DNA from: an uncultured Bacteroidia bacterium
Lineage (GTDB): Bacteria; Bacteroidota; Bacteroidia; Bacteroidales; UBA932
NCBI GenBank assembly: GCA_902784435.1
Contig: CACZUR010000009.1
Location: 1 to 64,000 of the forward strand
DNA length: 64,000 bases
Reading direction: 5' to 3'
The notes under the pieces are model-generated. The model was not told where the DNA came from. It was given only the letters and a program-made list of their open reading frames with translations, and did not search any database. Within the stretch, counting starts at the first letter, position 1, and each line of letters begins with the position of its first letter. Shown in pieces: positions 41,501-50,280 of the stretch. The translations under genes and the position numbers were made by a program.

Positions 41501-42040
41501 GCCGGCGCCCTCGGCCTCGGACAGGCCCAGGTGGGCAAGGACGGCAAGCCGTACGCATGGCCCGTTCAGGAATGGGTGGTCATGACCATCGTCAGCGACG
41601 GTTCCAAGATCCACGTGTACGAGAACGACACCCTCCTCGCCTCCTACGACGCCACGCCCGGCGACTCCTGGAACCTGGAGCGCGTAGACCTCTCCATGAC
41701 CTGGGACGATGGTTCCAACTGGCCGCGCTCACAGGCATTCAACGGATACACCGCTTTCATCCGTGTCTGGAGCAAGGCCCTCGCCGCTTCCGAAATCGCC
41801 GCCACGCTGTGCGAAGTCCCGGCCCAATACAAGGACGGCCTGGAAGCCTGCTGGAACTTTGACGGCTCCACCGACAAGTGGGTCGAGAACAGTGTGGAAA
41901 AGGACGTTGACTATGCCCTGGACTTCACGTCCTGCTATGACGGCAACGGCAATGCCAAGGACAACGGCGATGCTGCCGCAGCCGCCTGGACGGCCCTGTC
42001 CGGTTCCGCCCTGCCCGGCATCTGCTACGTGGTAGAATAA
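38520..42040 (+). pseudogene. Multi-LamG surface glycan-binding lipoprotein, broken by two frameshifts
   Basis: Read across three frames, this is one large lipoprotein. The signal ends LLLVGCAKE. An N-terminal coiled coil (LKNRVTTLETKVGNLEAQM, DUF4988-like) leads to beta modules and a BACON-like domain (VDWITVSDVKANNYTITLAV). Three LamG-like units follow, each starting near GWxKVFNMADY; units 2 and 3 are joined by a (DPGT)9 linker. Units 1 and 2 each lack the block after LQWK that unit 3 has (37 codons from 41336 to 41446). At 39762 about 110 bp is missing, at 40507 about 122 bp, each giving a frameshift. Frames: 38520-39791, about 39763-40524, about 40508-42040. The breaks may be real or assembly errors in near-identical repeats. 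Confidence 0.8.
41090..41197 (+). repeat. 12-bp tandem repeat encoding a (DPGT)9 linker
   Basis: Nine near-identical 12-bp units such as GATCCTGGTACT encode DPGT repeated nine times between the second and third LamG-like units. Adjacent units 2-4 are almost identical at DNA level, so copy number may vary by slippage. A flexible acidic linker of this kind is usual between surface modules in Bacteroidales. Confidence 0.85.
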
Positions 42041-42060
42041 AACCTATACCTAACTGTGAA

Positions 42061-42088
42061 AGGGAGGCCCTCCGGGGTCTCCTTTTTT
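42061..42088 (+). terminator. Rho-independent terminator of the susC operon
   Basis: GGAGGCCC pairs with GGGTCTCC (one G-T pair) around a short loop, followed by TTTTTT. It begins about 20 nt after the stop of the LamG-repeat gene and precedes the patatin promoter. Confidence 0.8.
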
Positions 42089-42098
42089 GGTACCGGGC

Positions 42099-42129
42099 TT
42101 GATTCTTTACGGCAGAATTAGTAAATTTG
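42099..42129 (+). promoter_or_regulatory. Promoter of the patatin gene
   Basis: TTG at 42099-42101, a 20-nt spacer and TAAATTTG at 42122-42129 match the Bacteroidetes promoter pattern. The ATG at 42152 lies 22 nt further. Confidence 0.7.
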
Positions 42130-42151
42130 TAAGTATCAGTTGCTGTCTTCT

Positions 42152-43159
42152 ATGAAAAAAGTTGCATTGGCACTTGCCAGCGGCGGACCGCGCGGGTTCG
42201 CCTACATCGGAGCCATCGAAGAACTCCAGAAAAGAGGTTATACCATTACATCCGTTGCAGGGACCAGCGCAGGAGCGCTGGTGGGCGGCATCTTCGCCGC
42301 CGGCCGGATGGAAGAATTTAAGGAGTGGCTCTACGGCCTGGATTCCATGAAGGTACTGTCCCTGATGGATTTCGCCATCAGCAAGAACTCGTTGGTAAAA
42401 GGAGAAAAAGTCATTTCCGAAATCCAGAAAATGGTTCCCAACCTGAACATCGAAGACCTGGCCGTTCCCTTCACCGCCGTGGCCACAGACCTGTACACCG
42501 GCGAGGAAGTACTGTTCCGCGAAGGCCCTGTCTTCGATGCCATCCGGGCGTCCATCTCCATCCCTTCGGCCTTCCGGCCGGTAAAATGGCAGGGCCGCAC
42601 CCTCATCGACGGAGGCGTAACCAACACCTTCCCCCTCAACCGCGTGCAGCGCACCCCCGGCGACATCCTGGTGGGGTTCAACGTCAATGAGATAGATGCC
42701 GCCCAGATCCAGGGTTTCCTGGACAGCCGCGCCGCCCTGGATGCAGAGGAAGAGGCCCGCAGGGAAGAGGCCAAATCCCTGCTGAAAGACACCCTGGCAA
42801 CGGCCGAACGCGGAGACTTCCTGGAAAAAATGAAAAACGCCCACCAGCGGGGCTCCCAGCTCATCCGCGAAAGCGTGGCATCGGGCATCCAGGAACGCCG
42901 CCTGGTGGCCGAGGGCAAGGAAAGCCATCTGCCCATAGACGCCGACGACAACTACCTTTCCCTCATCCAGCGCAGCTTCGGCATCATGAACTGCGCCCTG
43001 TCCCGCATGGCCATCTCCCTCACGCCCCCGGACATCCTGTGCAGCCTTCCCTTCGACTCGTACCACGGCGTTTACGGCTACTCCCACGCCCGGGAAATCG
43101 TAGACAAGGGCCGGGAGCTAATGGCCGAAGCCTTAGACAATTACGAAAAGTTAAAATAA
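42152..43159 (+). CDS. Patatin-like phospholipase
   Basis: A 335-residue predicted serine acyl hydrolase of the patatin family. It has the oxyanion motif ASGGPRG, the nucleophile Ser39 in GTSAG and the catalytic Asp153 in DGGV, forming the Ser-Asp dyad. No signal peptide is evident, so cytoplasmic action is likely. An open frame reaches a TTG at 42140, but the ATG at 42152 begins the conserved MKKVALALASGG. A helical Glu/Arg-rich segment (about residues 195-245) follows the catalytic domain. Natural substrate unknown; lipid deacylation is family inference. Confidence 0.92.
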   Translation: MKKVALALASGGPRGFAYIGAIEELQKRGYTITSVAGTSAGALVGGIFAAGRMEEFKEWLYGLDSMKVLSLMDFAISKNSLVKGEKVISEIQKMVPNLNIEDLAVPFTAVATDLYTGEEVLFREGPVFDAIRASISIPSAFRPVKWQGRTLIDGGVTNTFPLNRVQRTPGDILVGFNVNEIDAAQIQGFLDSRAALDAEEEARREEAKSLLKDTLATAERGDFLEKMKNAHQRGSQLIRESVASGIQERRLVAEGKESHLPIDADDNYLSLIQRSFGIMNCALSRMAISLTPPDILCSLPFDSYHGVYGYSHAREIVDKGRELMAEALDNYEKLK

Positions 43160-43184
43160 TTTAACATTTTTCGGCCAGATTGTG

Positions 43185-43192
43185 TATCTTTG
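43185..43192 (+). promoter_or_regulatory. -7 box of the lacI-GH130 operon
   Basis: TATCTTTG ends 8 nt before the ATG at 43201 and excludes the upstream in-frame TTG at 43180 as start. The leader would be only a few nucleotides. Confidence 0.5.
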
Positions 43193-43200
43193 CACCATCT

Positions 43201-44208
43201 ATGGCAAAAAACGTAACCATCAAAGATATTGCACGGGAGGCCGGCGTTTCCATCGCCCTGGTCTCTTTCGTGATGAACAACCGGGTCGAGGCCAACGGCA
43301 AGCAGAAATACCGCGTCAGCGAAGCCACCAAGAACAGAATCCTGGACGTGGCCGCCCGGATGAACTATCGGCCCAATTCCGCCGCGCGCATGCTGCGGCA
43401 GGGGCGCACGCGGGTCATCGGAGTCATCCTGTCGGACCTGGGGAACATTTTCTATGGCACCATTGCCAAGGAAATGGAGAAAGTCATTACCCAGAAAGGC
43501 TATACGGTGCTGTTCGGCAGCACGGAGGAAGACCCGGAGCGCTTCGGCCGCCTGGTGCAGTCTTTCCTGGAAAAGGACGTGGAGGGCTTTATCGTGGTTC
43601 CCTGCGTCGGTTGCGGCAAGTATATGAACCGCCTCATGGAGTCGGGCCGGCCGTTCATAACCATCGACCGCTATAACCCGGACTACGACGTTCCCGCCGT
43701 GCTCATCGATAATGTGAAGGCCATGAACAGCCTGGCCGATGCCCTCCGGCAGCAGGGCGTCCGCAAGATGGGACTCCTGTCCTATGCCATGCGCACATCG
43801 GCCATGATGGGCCGCGAACAGGGATTCCGGGAAGTGGCCGGCCCCGACGCGCCCATCTACCAGCTGGGATTCCAGACCATCCAGGAAGACGCCGCCAAGG
43901 CGGCGGACGACATCGTGGCCCGGGGCCTGGACGGAATGGTGTGTGCTTCCAACGAAGCCTCCGTGGCCCTGATCCGGGCACTCATCGCCCGGGGCAAGCG
44001 CATTCAGGAAGACATCCGCATCGCAGGCTTCGACTACTCCAACATTTACGATATCTTCACCCCCCGCATCACCCACGTGCTGCAACCCCTCCCGCTCATT
44101 GCCAGGGAAAGCACCAACTATCTGTTCCGGCTCATCGGCCTGAAGGATAAGGGAGAAGACATCGGCCAGGAGAAAGATAAGATATTCTTAGACGCTACAC
44201 TAATATGA
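43201..44208 (+). CDS. LacI/GalR-family transcriptional regulator
   Basis: A 335-residue sugar-responsive DNA-binding protein. The N-terminal helix-turn-helix is [20 protein letters not shown], followed by the hinge block [19 protein letters not shown], then a periplasmic-binding-protein-like effector domain ([46 protein letters not shown]). The ATG at 43201 follows a promoter box. Its stop overlaps the GH130 start (ATGA), so regulator and enzyme form a two-gene operon; it probably controls GH130 and perhaps the nearby mannosidase or PUL. No operator could be identified with confidence. Confidence 0.93.
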   Translation: MAKNVTIKDIAREAGVSIALVSFVMNNRVEANGKQKYRVSEATKNRILDVAARMNYRPNSAARMLRQGRTRVIGVILSDLGNIFYGTIAKEMEKVITQKGYTVLFGSTEEDPERFGRLVQSFLEKDVEGFIVVPCVGCGKYMNRLMESGRPFITIDRYNPDYDVPAVLIDNVKAMNSLADALRQQGVRKMGLLSYAMRTSAMMGREQGFREVAGPDAPIYQLGFQTIQEDAAKAADDIVARGLDGMVCASNEASVALIRALIARGKRIQEDIRIAGFDYSNIYDIFTPRITHVLQPLPLIARESTNYLFRLIGLKDKGEDIGQEKDKIFLDATLI

Positions 44209-45203
44209 AAAACTTCACCGTGGCCGGGGCGCCCCTTCCCAATATGCCTTGGGAGGACAGACCGGCCGGCTCCAACGCACCCCTCTGGCGCTACAGCGCC
44301 AACCCCGTCATTCCCAGGGACTTGCTCCCGGACTCCAACAGCATTTTCAACAGCGCCGTCGTACCTTTTAAAGACGGCTTCGCCGGCGTTTTCCGCTGCG
44401 ACGACACCAACCGCCGCATGACCCTGCACGCAGGATTCTCCCGGGATGGCATCCACTGGAACATCCGGCCGGAGACGCTCCGCTTCCAGGGTGCAGACCC
44501 GGAGGTGGCGCAGTGGGTCTATGGATACGACCCCCGCGTGGCCTGCATCGACGGCAAATACTGGGTCACCTGGTGCAACGGCTATCACGGCCCCACCATC
44601 GGCGTGGCCTGGACCGATGATTTCCAGACCTTCCACCAGGTAGAGAACGCCTTCCTCCCCTACAACCGCAACGGCGTGCTGTTCCCGCGCAGGATCGGGG
44701 GCCGGTACGCCATGCTGTCCCGTCCTTCGGACACCGGCCACACGGCTTTCGGAGACATTTTCTACAGCGAATCGCCGGATATGGAATTCTGGGGACATCA
44801 CCGGCACGTCATGGCACCCGCCCCGTTTGAAGTAAGCGCGTGGCAGTGCATGAAGATTGGCGCGGGTCCCGTTCCCATCGAGACTTCCGAAGGATGGCTG
44901 CTCTTCTTCCACGGGGTACTGCGCTCCTGCAACGGTTATGTGTACAGCTTCGGCAGCGCCCTGCTGGATTTGGACCAACCCTGGAAAGTGGTGGCCCGCA
45001 GCGGCCCCTACCTGATTTCTCCGCAGAAGCCCTACGAATGCATGGGAGATGTGCCCAACGTGACCTTCCCCTGCGCCGCCCTGCACGACAACGCCACCGG
45101 CCGCGTGGCGGTTTATTATGGCTGTGCCGACACCGTCACCGGGCTGGCTTTCGGCTACATTCCGGAAATCGTGGACTTCACCCGGCGCACCAATATCCTG
45201 TAG
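44205..45203 (+). CDS. GH130-family glycoside phosphorylase
   Basis: A 332-residue predicted beta-mannoside phosphorylase (GH130). These enzymes split a beta-mannosyl disaccharide with phosphate; the proposed catalytic Asp109 is in [12 protein letters not shown]. Other visible blocks are [20 protein letters not shown] and [20 protein letters not shown]. Members in N-glycan loci act on mannosyl-beta-1,4-GlcNAc; that substrate is inference from the GH18 and GH92 neighbours. No signal peptide, so it is cytoplasmic. It overlaps the LacI stop by 4 bp and ends 2 nt from the convergent GH92 gene. Confidence 0.88.
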   Translation: MKNFTVAGAPLPNMPWEDRPAGSNAPLWRYSANPVIPRDLLPDSNSIFNSAVVPFKDGFAGVFRCDDTNRRMTLHAGFSRDGIHWNIRPETLRFQGADPEVAQWVYGYDPRVACIDGKYWVTWCNGYHGPTIGVAWTDDFQTFHQVENAFLPYNRNGVLFPRRIGGRYAMLSRPSDTGHTAFGDIFYSESPDMEFWGHHRHVMAPAPFEVSAWQCMKIGAGPVPIETSEGWLLFFHGVLRSCNGYVYSFGSALLDLDQPWKVVARSGPYLISPQKPYECMGDVPNVTFPCAALHDNATGRVAVYYGCADTVTGLAFGYIPEIVDFTRRTNIL

Positions 45204-45205
45204 GC

Positions 45206-47491
45206 TTATTTCCAGATCAGGGTTCCGCCCTGGGACAAATCCCGGTGGGACAGCCGGTATCCCTTGTTTTTGCCGTTGAAGAGTGCCTTCGACGGCTTTT
45301 TGCTGCGGGTGATGGTCAGGGTGCGGCCCTCCGGCAAGGTAATCACCGCCTTGGGGAAGGTGGGACGCGTGAGGGTGAAGGACGGGTCTCCCGGGCAGTC
45401 CGGGTAGAAACCCAGCATGGAAAAGACGGCCCAGGCGCTCATGGTACCGGTGTCGTCGTTGCCGGGAATGCCGTCCGGGGCATTCTTGTAATAGGTGGCC
45501 AGGATGCGGTCTACCTGCTCCCAGGTGCGTTTTTCATATCCCTTGAAGCGGGAGAAGAGATAGGGATAGACGATGTCCGGTTCATTGGCCGGGTCGTACA
45601 GGCCGTCGTCAAACACGTGCTGCAGGTTTTTCACGAAAGCCCGGGTGCCGCCCTGCAGCCGGGCATAGCCGGCCACGTCGTGCGGGACGGCGAAACTGTA
45701 ATTCCAGGCACTGCCTTCGTGAAAACCGGGGGCATTGGAAAAATCGGCCCCGTCCTCCGGGTTGAAGGGCGTGAGGAAACGGCCGTCTTTCTCCAGGGGC
45801 CGCAGGCACTTGTATTCCGGAGAATAATAATGCCGATACCCCAGGGAACGCTGCAGGAAACGCTGCGCATCGGCCCCGCGGCCCAGGTCATCGGCCAGGC
45901 GGGACAGCGCGTAGTCCGCCACATAGTACTCCAGGGCGTGGGACACCGAGTTGTCGCCGGAAAAGTCCGCCGCAAAGTAGTTCAGGGGGATATAGCCGCG
46001 CTCCAGGTAAGGGTCGTTGTCCGGGCGCATCAGGTTCCGGGCGCCGGGCGTATCGGCCGATTTCAAAAAGGCTTCATAGGCCGACTCAATGTCGATGTCC
46101 CGGATGCCGCGGAGCCAGCTGTCGGCGATGACGCAGACGGCGGGATCCCCTTCCATCGTCCAGGTTTCGCGGCCATACAGCTCCCATTTGGGCATCCAGC
46201 CCCATTCCCGGTACTGTTCGATCATGGAATTCACCATGTCGGTCTGGGTTTCGGGCCACAGCAGGGTGAGCAGCTGGTGCAGGTTGCGGTAGGTGTCCCA
46301 GAGGGAGAACACCGTGTAGCGGTTGCCGCCGCCCACACGCCCGATGCCCTTCTCCCGCATTTTCCGGCGCAGCTGCCCGTCCGGTCCCGTGCCGACGGGA
46401 AGCCCTCCCGTCCCCGCCGGATTGCCGAACTCCATGAGCGGGTATGCCCCGTTTACATCGTTGAGAATGTTGGGATGGATCAGGGCATGGTAAAGGGCTG
46501 TATAAAAGATGGTTTTCTGGTCCGGCGTGCCGCCTTCCACCTGGATGCGGCCCAGATGTCCGGCCCAGAGCCCGTCGGCCGCCTCGCGGACGGCGTCGAA
46601 GCGGAAGCCCTTCTGTTCGGCATTCAGGTTTTCGCGGGCATTCTCGATGCTCACGAAGGATACGCCTATCTGGACCTGGACCTGTTCGCCGGGAGAGAGC
46701 TTATCGTAGTGGAACCAGTAGCCGATGTCGTCGCCGCTGAGTTCCCGCGCATAGGCGGTGTACAGTTTGTACTGCCCGGCGTCTCCGTCCCAGGCGGCCT
46801 CGGCGGTCATGGGACGCTGTTTTTTCCAATAGCCGCTCCGGCTGGGGACCTTGCTCACGCGCAGGACGAAGTAAAGGGGAAATACGGCATCCCGGTTGTA
46901 GCAGAAGGTGCCCATGAGCTTGCTGCCCTCTATCTCCGTGGCCGATACCCGACGCACGCTGGCCCCGCTTTCGTTGGTGAGGCCTTCGCCCAGGTTCACC
47001 AGGACATTGCCCTCCCCGCCGGGGAAGGTGTAACGCTCGATGGCCGTGCGCGCCGTGGCGCTGACCTCGGCCTTGATGCCGCTGGAAAGCTGCAGGGCAT
47101 AGTAGCCGGGGTGGGCCGTCTCATCGGTGTATTCGGCACCGTAGGCATGATAATCCACCTGCAGGGGGCCGGTGGTGGGCATGGTGAGGACGGCGCCCAG
47201 TTCCGGGCAGCCCACGCCGGAGAGATTCACGTGGGAAAAGCCGGTAAAATACCGATTTTCAGCCACATAGGGTGTACTCCACCAGCGGCTGTCCTTGTCC
47301 CAGGTGTTCAGGGCCGAACCCATCACGTTGAAGGGGCTCACGCTCATCATGCCGCCGGGGGTGACGGCGCCGGGATGGCAGGCGCCGAAGTTGGAAGTGC
47401 CGATAAAAGGGTTCACCCACTGGGTCTGGGCGCCGGCGCCCAGGGCGGCCGCTGTCAGAAACGCAGCCAGGCAATATAAGATTCTACGCAT
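45206..47491 (-). CDS. GH92-family alpha-mannosidase
   Basis: A 761-residue exported exo-alpha-mannosidase of GH92, a Ca-dependent family that trims high-mannose N-glycans. The signal peptide is RRILYCLAAFLTAAALGAGA. The family N-terminal signature VNPFIGTSNFGACHPGAVTP with GGMMSVSP is followed by SHVNLSGVGCPELGAV. The central part has ILNDVNGAYPLMEF and the C-terminal active-site block GNDDTGTMSAWAVFSMLGFY includes the catalytic-base aspartate region. The frame extends to 47557, but that start lies past a promoter box (TATCTTTG, minus, 47512-47519); the ATG at 47491 with the signal peptide is correct. Convergent with GH130. Confidence 0.93.
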   Translation of the reverse strand: MRRILYCLAAFLTAAALGAGAQTQWVNPFIGTSNFGACHPGAVTPGGMMSVSPFNVMGSALNTWDKDSRWWSTPYVAENRYFTGFSHVNLSGVGCPELGAVLTMPTTGPLQVDYHAYGAEYTDETAHPGYYALQLSSGIKAEVSATARTAIERYTFPGGEGNVLVNLGEGLTNESGASVRRVSATEIEGSKLMGTFCYNRDAVFPLYFVLRVSKVPSRSGYWKKQRPMTAEAAWDGDAGQYKLYTAYARELSGDDIGYWFHYDKLSPGEQVQVQIGVSFVSIENARENLNAEQKGFRFDAVREAADGLWAGHLGRIQVEGGTPDQKTIFYTALYHALIHPNILNDVNGAYPLMEFGNPAGTGGLPVGTGPDGQLRRKMREKGIGRVGGGNRYTVFSLWDTYRNLHQLLTLLWPETQTDMVNSMIEQYREWGWMPKWELYGRETWTMEGDPAVCVIADSWLRGIRDIDIESAYEAFLKSADTPGARNLMRPDNDPYLERGYIPLNYFAADFSGDNSVSHALEYYVADYALSRLADDLGRGADAQRFLQRSLGYRHYYSPEYKCLRPLEKDGRFLTPFNPEDGADFSNAPGFHEGSAWNYSFAVPHDVAGYARLQGGTRAFVKNLQHVFDDGLYDPANEPDIVYPYLFSRFKGYEKRTWEQVDRILATYYKNAPDGIPGNDDTGTMSAWAVFSMLGFYPDCPGDPSFTLTRPTFPKAVITLPEGRTLTITRSKKPSKALFNGKNKGYRLSHRDLSQGGTLIWK

Positions 47492-47511
47492 ACTTTGGCT
47501 CTGAAAACATT

Positions 47512-47540
47512 CAAAGATACAAAAAAAATACGTATCTTTG
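47512..47540. promoter_or_regulatory. Overlapping divergent promoters (GH92 and SLBB genes)
   Basis: Minus-strand TATCTTTG (plus CAAAGATA, 47512-47519) serves GH92, and plus-strand TATCTTTG (47533-47540) serves the SLBB gene. Together they form an inverted repeat, CAAAGATAC and GTATCTTTG around an 11-nt A-rich centre. The -33 region of each promoter would overlap the -7 box of the other. Confidence 0.6.
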
Positions 47541-47582
47541 TGAACTTGGACTTTCATTGTAAGTAAAACAATTACACATTAT

Positions 47583-50276
47583 ATGAAAAAACTTGTATCC
47601 ATTCTCCTGTGCAGCCTGCTGTCTGTAGCCCTGTTTGCACAAACGGCCAGCATGATCAACATGGCTCGCGCAGAGCTCGAAAAACGAGGCCTGGAAGAGA
47701 GTGCCGTCAGGGCCCGCCTGCTGGAAAACGGCATCGACGTAGATGCCATTTCCCCTTCCGAATATCCGGCCTACCAGGACCGCGTCCTTGCCATCCTGAA
47801 CCAGATGCAAAGTGAAAAATCGGCCGAAAAGGTGGCTCCTGCCGCTCCTGCCAGCATAGACGCCGGCGCCGCCATTGCAGCCGAATCCGTTACGCCCAAT
47901 GACATTCCCCAGACCACACTGGGCGAAGAAGCGGCAGAAAAGGCCCTGGAAGAAACCCTGGCCAAAAACCACGTCTCCCCTACGGCCGGCAATAACATCT
48001 ACGGCCATTCCCTGTTCACCGGCAAGTCCCTGGAGGTGTTCCGTACCACGGACGGCGCCCAGGCTCCGGACACCTACGTCATGGGAGAAGGAGACGAGGT
48101 GCACATTTCCATCTTCGGCTCCTCCCAGACGGAAATGCACCAGCGAATCGCCGGGGACGGTTCCATCCAGCCTGCCGGCTCTTCCAAGATTTTCCTGAAG
48201 GGCCTTACCCTGGCCCAGGCCCGCAGCGCCATCAAGAGCAAGCTGGCCCAGCACTATTCCTTCCGCCAGGACCAGATTGCCGTCACCATCACCACGGCCC
48301 GTACCGTTACCGTGAACATCTACGGTGAAGTGGGCGTGCAGGGCGGCTTCACCATGAGCGCCCTCAACACCGCGTTCAACGCCCTGGCTGCCGCCGGCGG
48401 CCCCACCGCCATCGGCTCCCTGCGCAACATCCAGCGTTCCCGCGGCGGCAAAACCACCAAACTGGACCTGTACCAGTTCATGACCGGTGCCGCATCGGCC
48501 GCCAACTATGACCTGCAGAACAACGACATCATCTTTGTTCCCGTTGCCGACAAAATCGTGAGCATAGAAGGTTCCGTGAACCGTCCCATGCGCTATGAGA
48601 TGGTAGAGGGAGAAACCCTCAAGGACCTCATCCGCTATGCCGGCGGCCTCACCTACTCCGCCCTGGCAGACTTCGTCCAGATCGAGCGCTTCGCCGGCGG
48701 CGAGAAAGTGTTCCTGGAGTATAAGCTGGACGACGTCCTGTCCGGGAACCAGGCCGTTCCGCTGCAGGGCGGCGACATCGTCCGCGTGAAGGACATCGCC
48801 AAACCCATGGAGAACTACGTGGCCATCAGCGGTGACGTCTACTACGGTGGCCGCTACGACCTTTCCAAGAACGGCACCCTGTCCGCCCTCCTGGAAACCG
48901 GCAAGCCCCGCTATACCGCCCGCACGGAATACGTGCTGGTAGAGCGCACCCGCCCGGACGAGACCGTAGAGGTGCTCACCGTTCCCTTCCCCGGGGTCAA
49001 CGGCAATCCGGACTTCCGGCTGCAGGCCCGTGACGCCGTGCGCGTCCTCGCCCAGGCAGACTTCCGCGACGAAGCCAATATCAGCGTATCCGGCCAGGTG
49101 CGCACCCCGTTCACCCGCGCCTTCGGCGTGAACGACCGCATGAGCATCGGCCAGGCCATCGAACTGGCAGACGGCCTCAAAGCCAGCGTCTATCCCGCCG
49201 CCTACATCTTCCGCAAGGACCTCACCAACAGCGATAAGATGGAGTACATCCCCGTGAACCTGGAAAAAGACAAGGATCAATTGCTGCAGCCTGGCGACGA
49301 ACTGCGCATCTACGACAACAGCACTTACACCAACCTGGGTGAACTCCGGGTGAGCGGTGCCGTGAAAACGCCCGTCACCCTCACCTATGACCCGGCCCTG
49401 TCCCTGCACGACCTCCTGATGATGGCCGGCGGCTTCGAGGTAGGCGCCGCCTACGACCGCGTGGAAGTGTTCCGCATGAACATCTCCCAGAAAGACGAGG
49501 TCAAGTTCGACCAGTTTGCCATTACCGTTACGGAGGACTATTATCCCACGGACGAGAATTTCCAACTGCAGCCCTACGACCAGATCGTGGTGCGCCTCAC
49601 CCCCAACTTCACCAAGGGCCGTACCGTAGAAATCAACGGCCGCGTGAAGTATCCCGGCGTGTATGTACTGGAAGACAACCGCACCCAGCTCTCCGAGGTC
49701 ATCAAGATGGCCGGCGGCCTGCTGGACGATGCCAGCCCCTATGCCACCCTGTTCCGCACCTTCAACAACCGCGGCAACATCGGCATCAATCTCAAGAAAG
49801 CCAAGAACCACTCCCGGCAAATGGCCCACGACCCTATCCTGATGGAAGGCGATGTCATTAACGTGGTACGTGCAGAGAATACCGTCACCATCCGCGAAAC
49901 CGGCACCCTGATGGGCCAGTATGTGCCCGAGGAATACCAGGCCAGCCAGAAGACCGTCACCTACCAGGGTCCCTACACGGCCGACTGGTACATCAAGCAG
50001 TACGCCGGCGGTTATGCCAAGTACGCCAACAAGAACAGCATTACCGTTACCCTGCCCAACAACCAGTCCAAGGGCACCAAGCGTTTCCTCTTCTTCGGAC
50101 ACACGTATCCGCGCGTGGAACCGGGTTCCGTCATTACCCTGAGCCTGGACCAGGAAAAGCGCGAAAAGGCAGAACAGCCTAAGGAGAAGATCCACTGGGA
50201 CCAGATTGCCGCCAGCACCCTGAGCGCCCTCACCTCCGTGGTATCCATGATCCTGCTCATCGAAAGACTGAACTAG
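47583..50276 (+). CDS. SLBB-domain polysaccharide export protein (Wza-like)
   Basis: An 897-residue exported protein for capsule or O-polysaccharide export. The signal is LVSILLCSLLSVALFAQ. After an Ala/Glu-rich helical part comes the polysaccharide-export (Poly_export) domain (YVMGEGDEVHISIFG, GDGSIQPAG), then several SLBB beta-grasp repeats, each with a strand such as VNIYGEVGVQGGFTM, VAISGDVYYGGRYDL, ISVSGQVRTPFTRAF and VEINGRVKYPGVYVL. The C-terminus has one hydrophobic segment (STLSALTSVVSMILL), expected for a Bacteroidales Wza-like anchor. The next gene, 4 nt downstream, is a Wzz-like protein, so the two form an export pair. No glycosyltransferases lie next to it. Confidence 0.92.
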   Translation: MKKLVSILLCSLLSVALFAQTASMINMARAELEKRGLEESAVRARLLENGIDVDAISPSEYPAYQDRVLAILNQMQSEKSAEKVAPAAPASIDAGAAIAAESVTPNDIPQTTLGEEAAEKALEETLAKNHVSPTAGNNIYGHSLFTGKSLEVFRTTDGAQAPDTYVMGEGDEVHISIFGSSQTEMHQRIAGDGSIQPAGSSKIFLKGLTLAQARSAIKSKLAQHYSFRQDQIAVTITTARTVTVNIYGEVGVQGGFTMSALNTAFNALAAAGGPTAIGSLRNIQRSRGGKTTKLDLYQFMTGAASAANYDLQNNDIIFVPVADKIVSIEGSVNRPMRYEMVEGETLKDLIRYAGGLTYSALADFVQIERFAGGEKVFLEYKLDDVLSGNQAVPLQGGDIVRVKDIAKPMENYVAISGDVYYGGRYDLSKNGTLSALLETGKPRYTARTEYVLVERTRPDETVEVLTVPFPGVNGNPDFRLQARDAVRVLAQADFRDEANISVSGQVRTPFTRAFGVNDRMSIGQAIELADGLKASVYPAAYIFRKDLTNSDKMEYIPVNLEKDKDQLLQPGDELRIYDNSTYTNLGELRVSGAVKTPVTLTYDPALSLHDLLMMAGGFEVGAAYDRVEVFRMNISQKDEVKFDQFAITVTEDYYPTDENFQLQPYDQIVVRLTPNFTKGRTVEINGRVKYPGVYVLEDNRTQLSEVIKMAGGLLDDASPYATLFRTFNNRGNIGINLKKAKNHSRQMAHDPILMEGDVINVVRAENTVTIRETGTLMGQYVPEEYQASQKTVTYQGPYTADWYIKQYAGGYAKYANKNSITVTLPNNQSKGTKRFLFFGHTYPRVEPGSVITLSLDQEKREKAEQPKEKIHWDQIAASTLSALTSVVSMILLIERLN

Positions 50277-50280
50277 CCCT

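Noticed and set aside
40253..42040. A 595-codon gene starting before the last LamG units
   Set aside because: The first part of this frame is out of frame with unit 1; only the part after about 40508 is real protein, belonging to the same broken gene.
43180..43200. Upstream TTG start for the LacI gene
   Set aside because: The promoter box TATCTTTG overlaps this stretch, and the LacI helix-turn-helix begins right after the ATG at 43201.
47492..47557. N-terminal extension of GH92
   Set aside because: It would place the start upstream of the promoter box and in front of a clear signal peptide.
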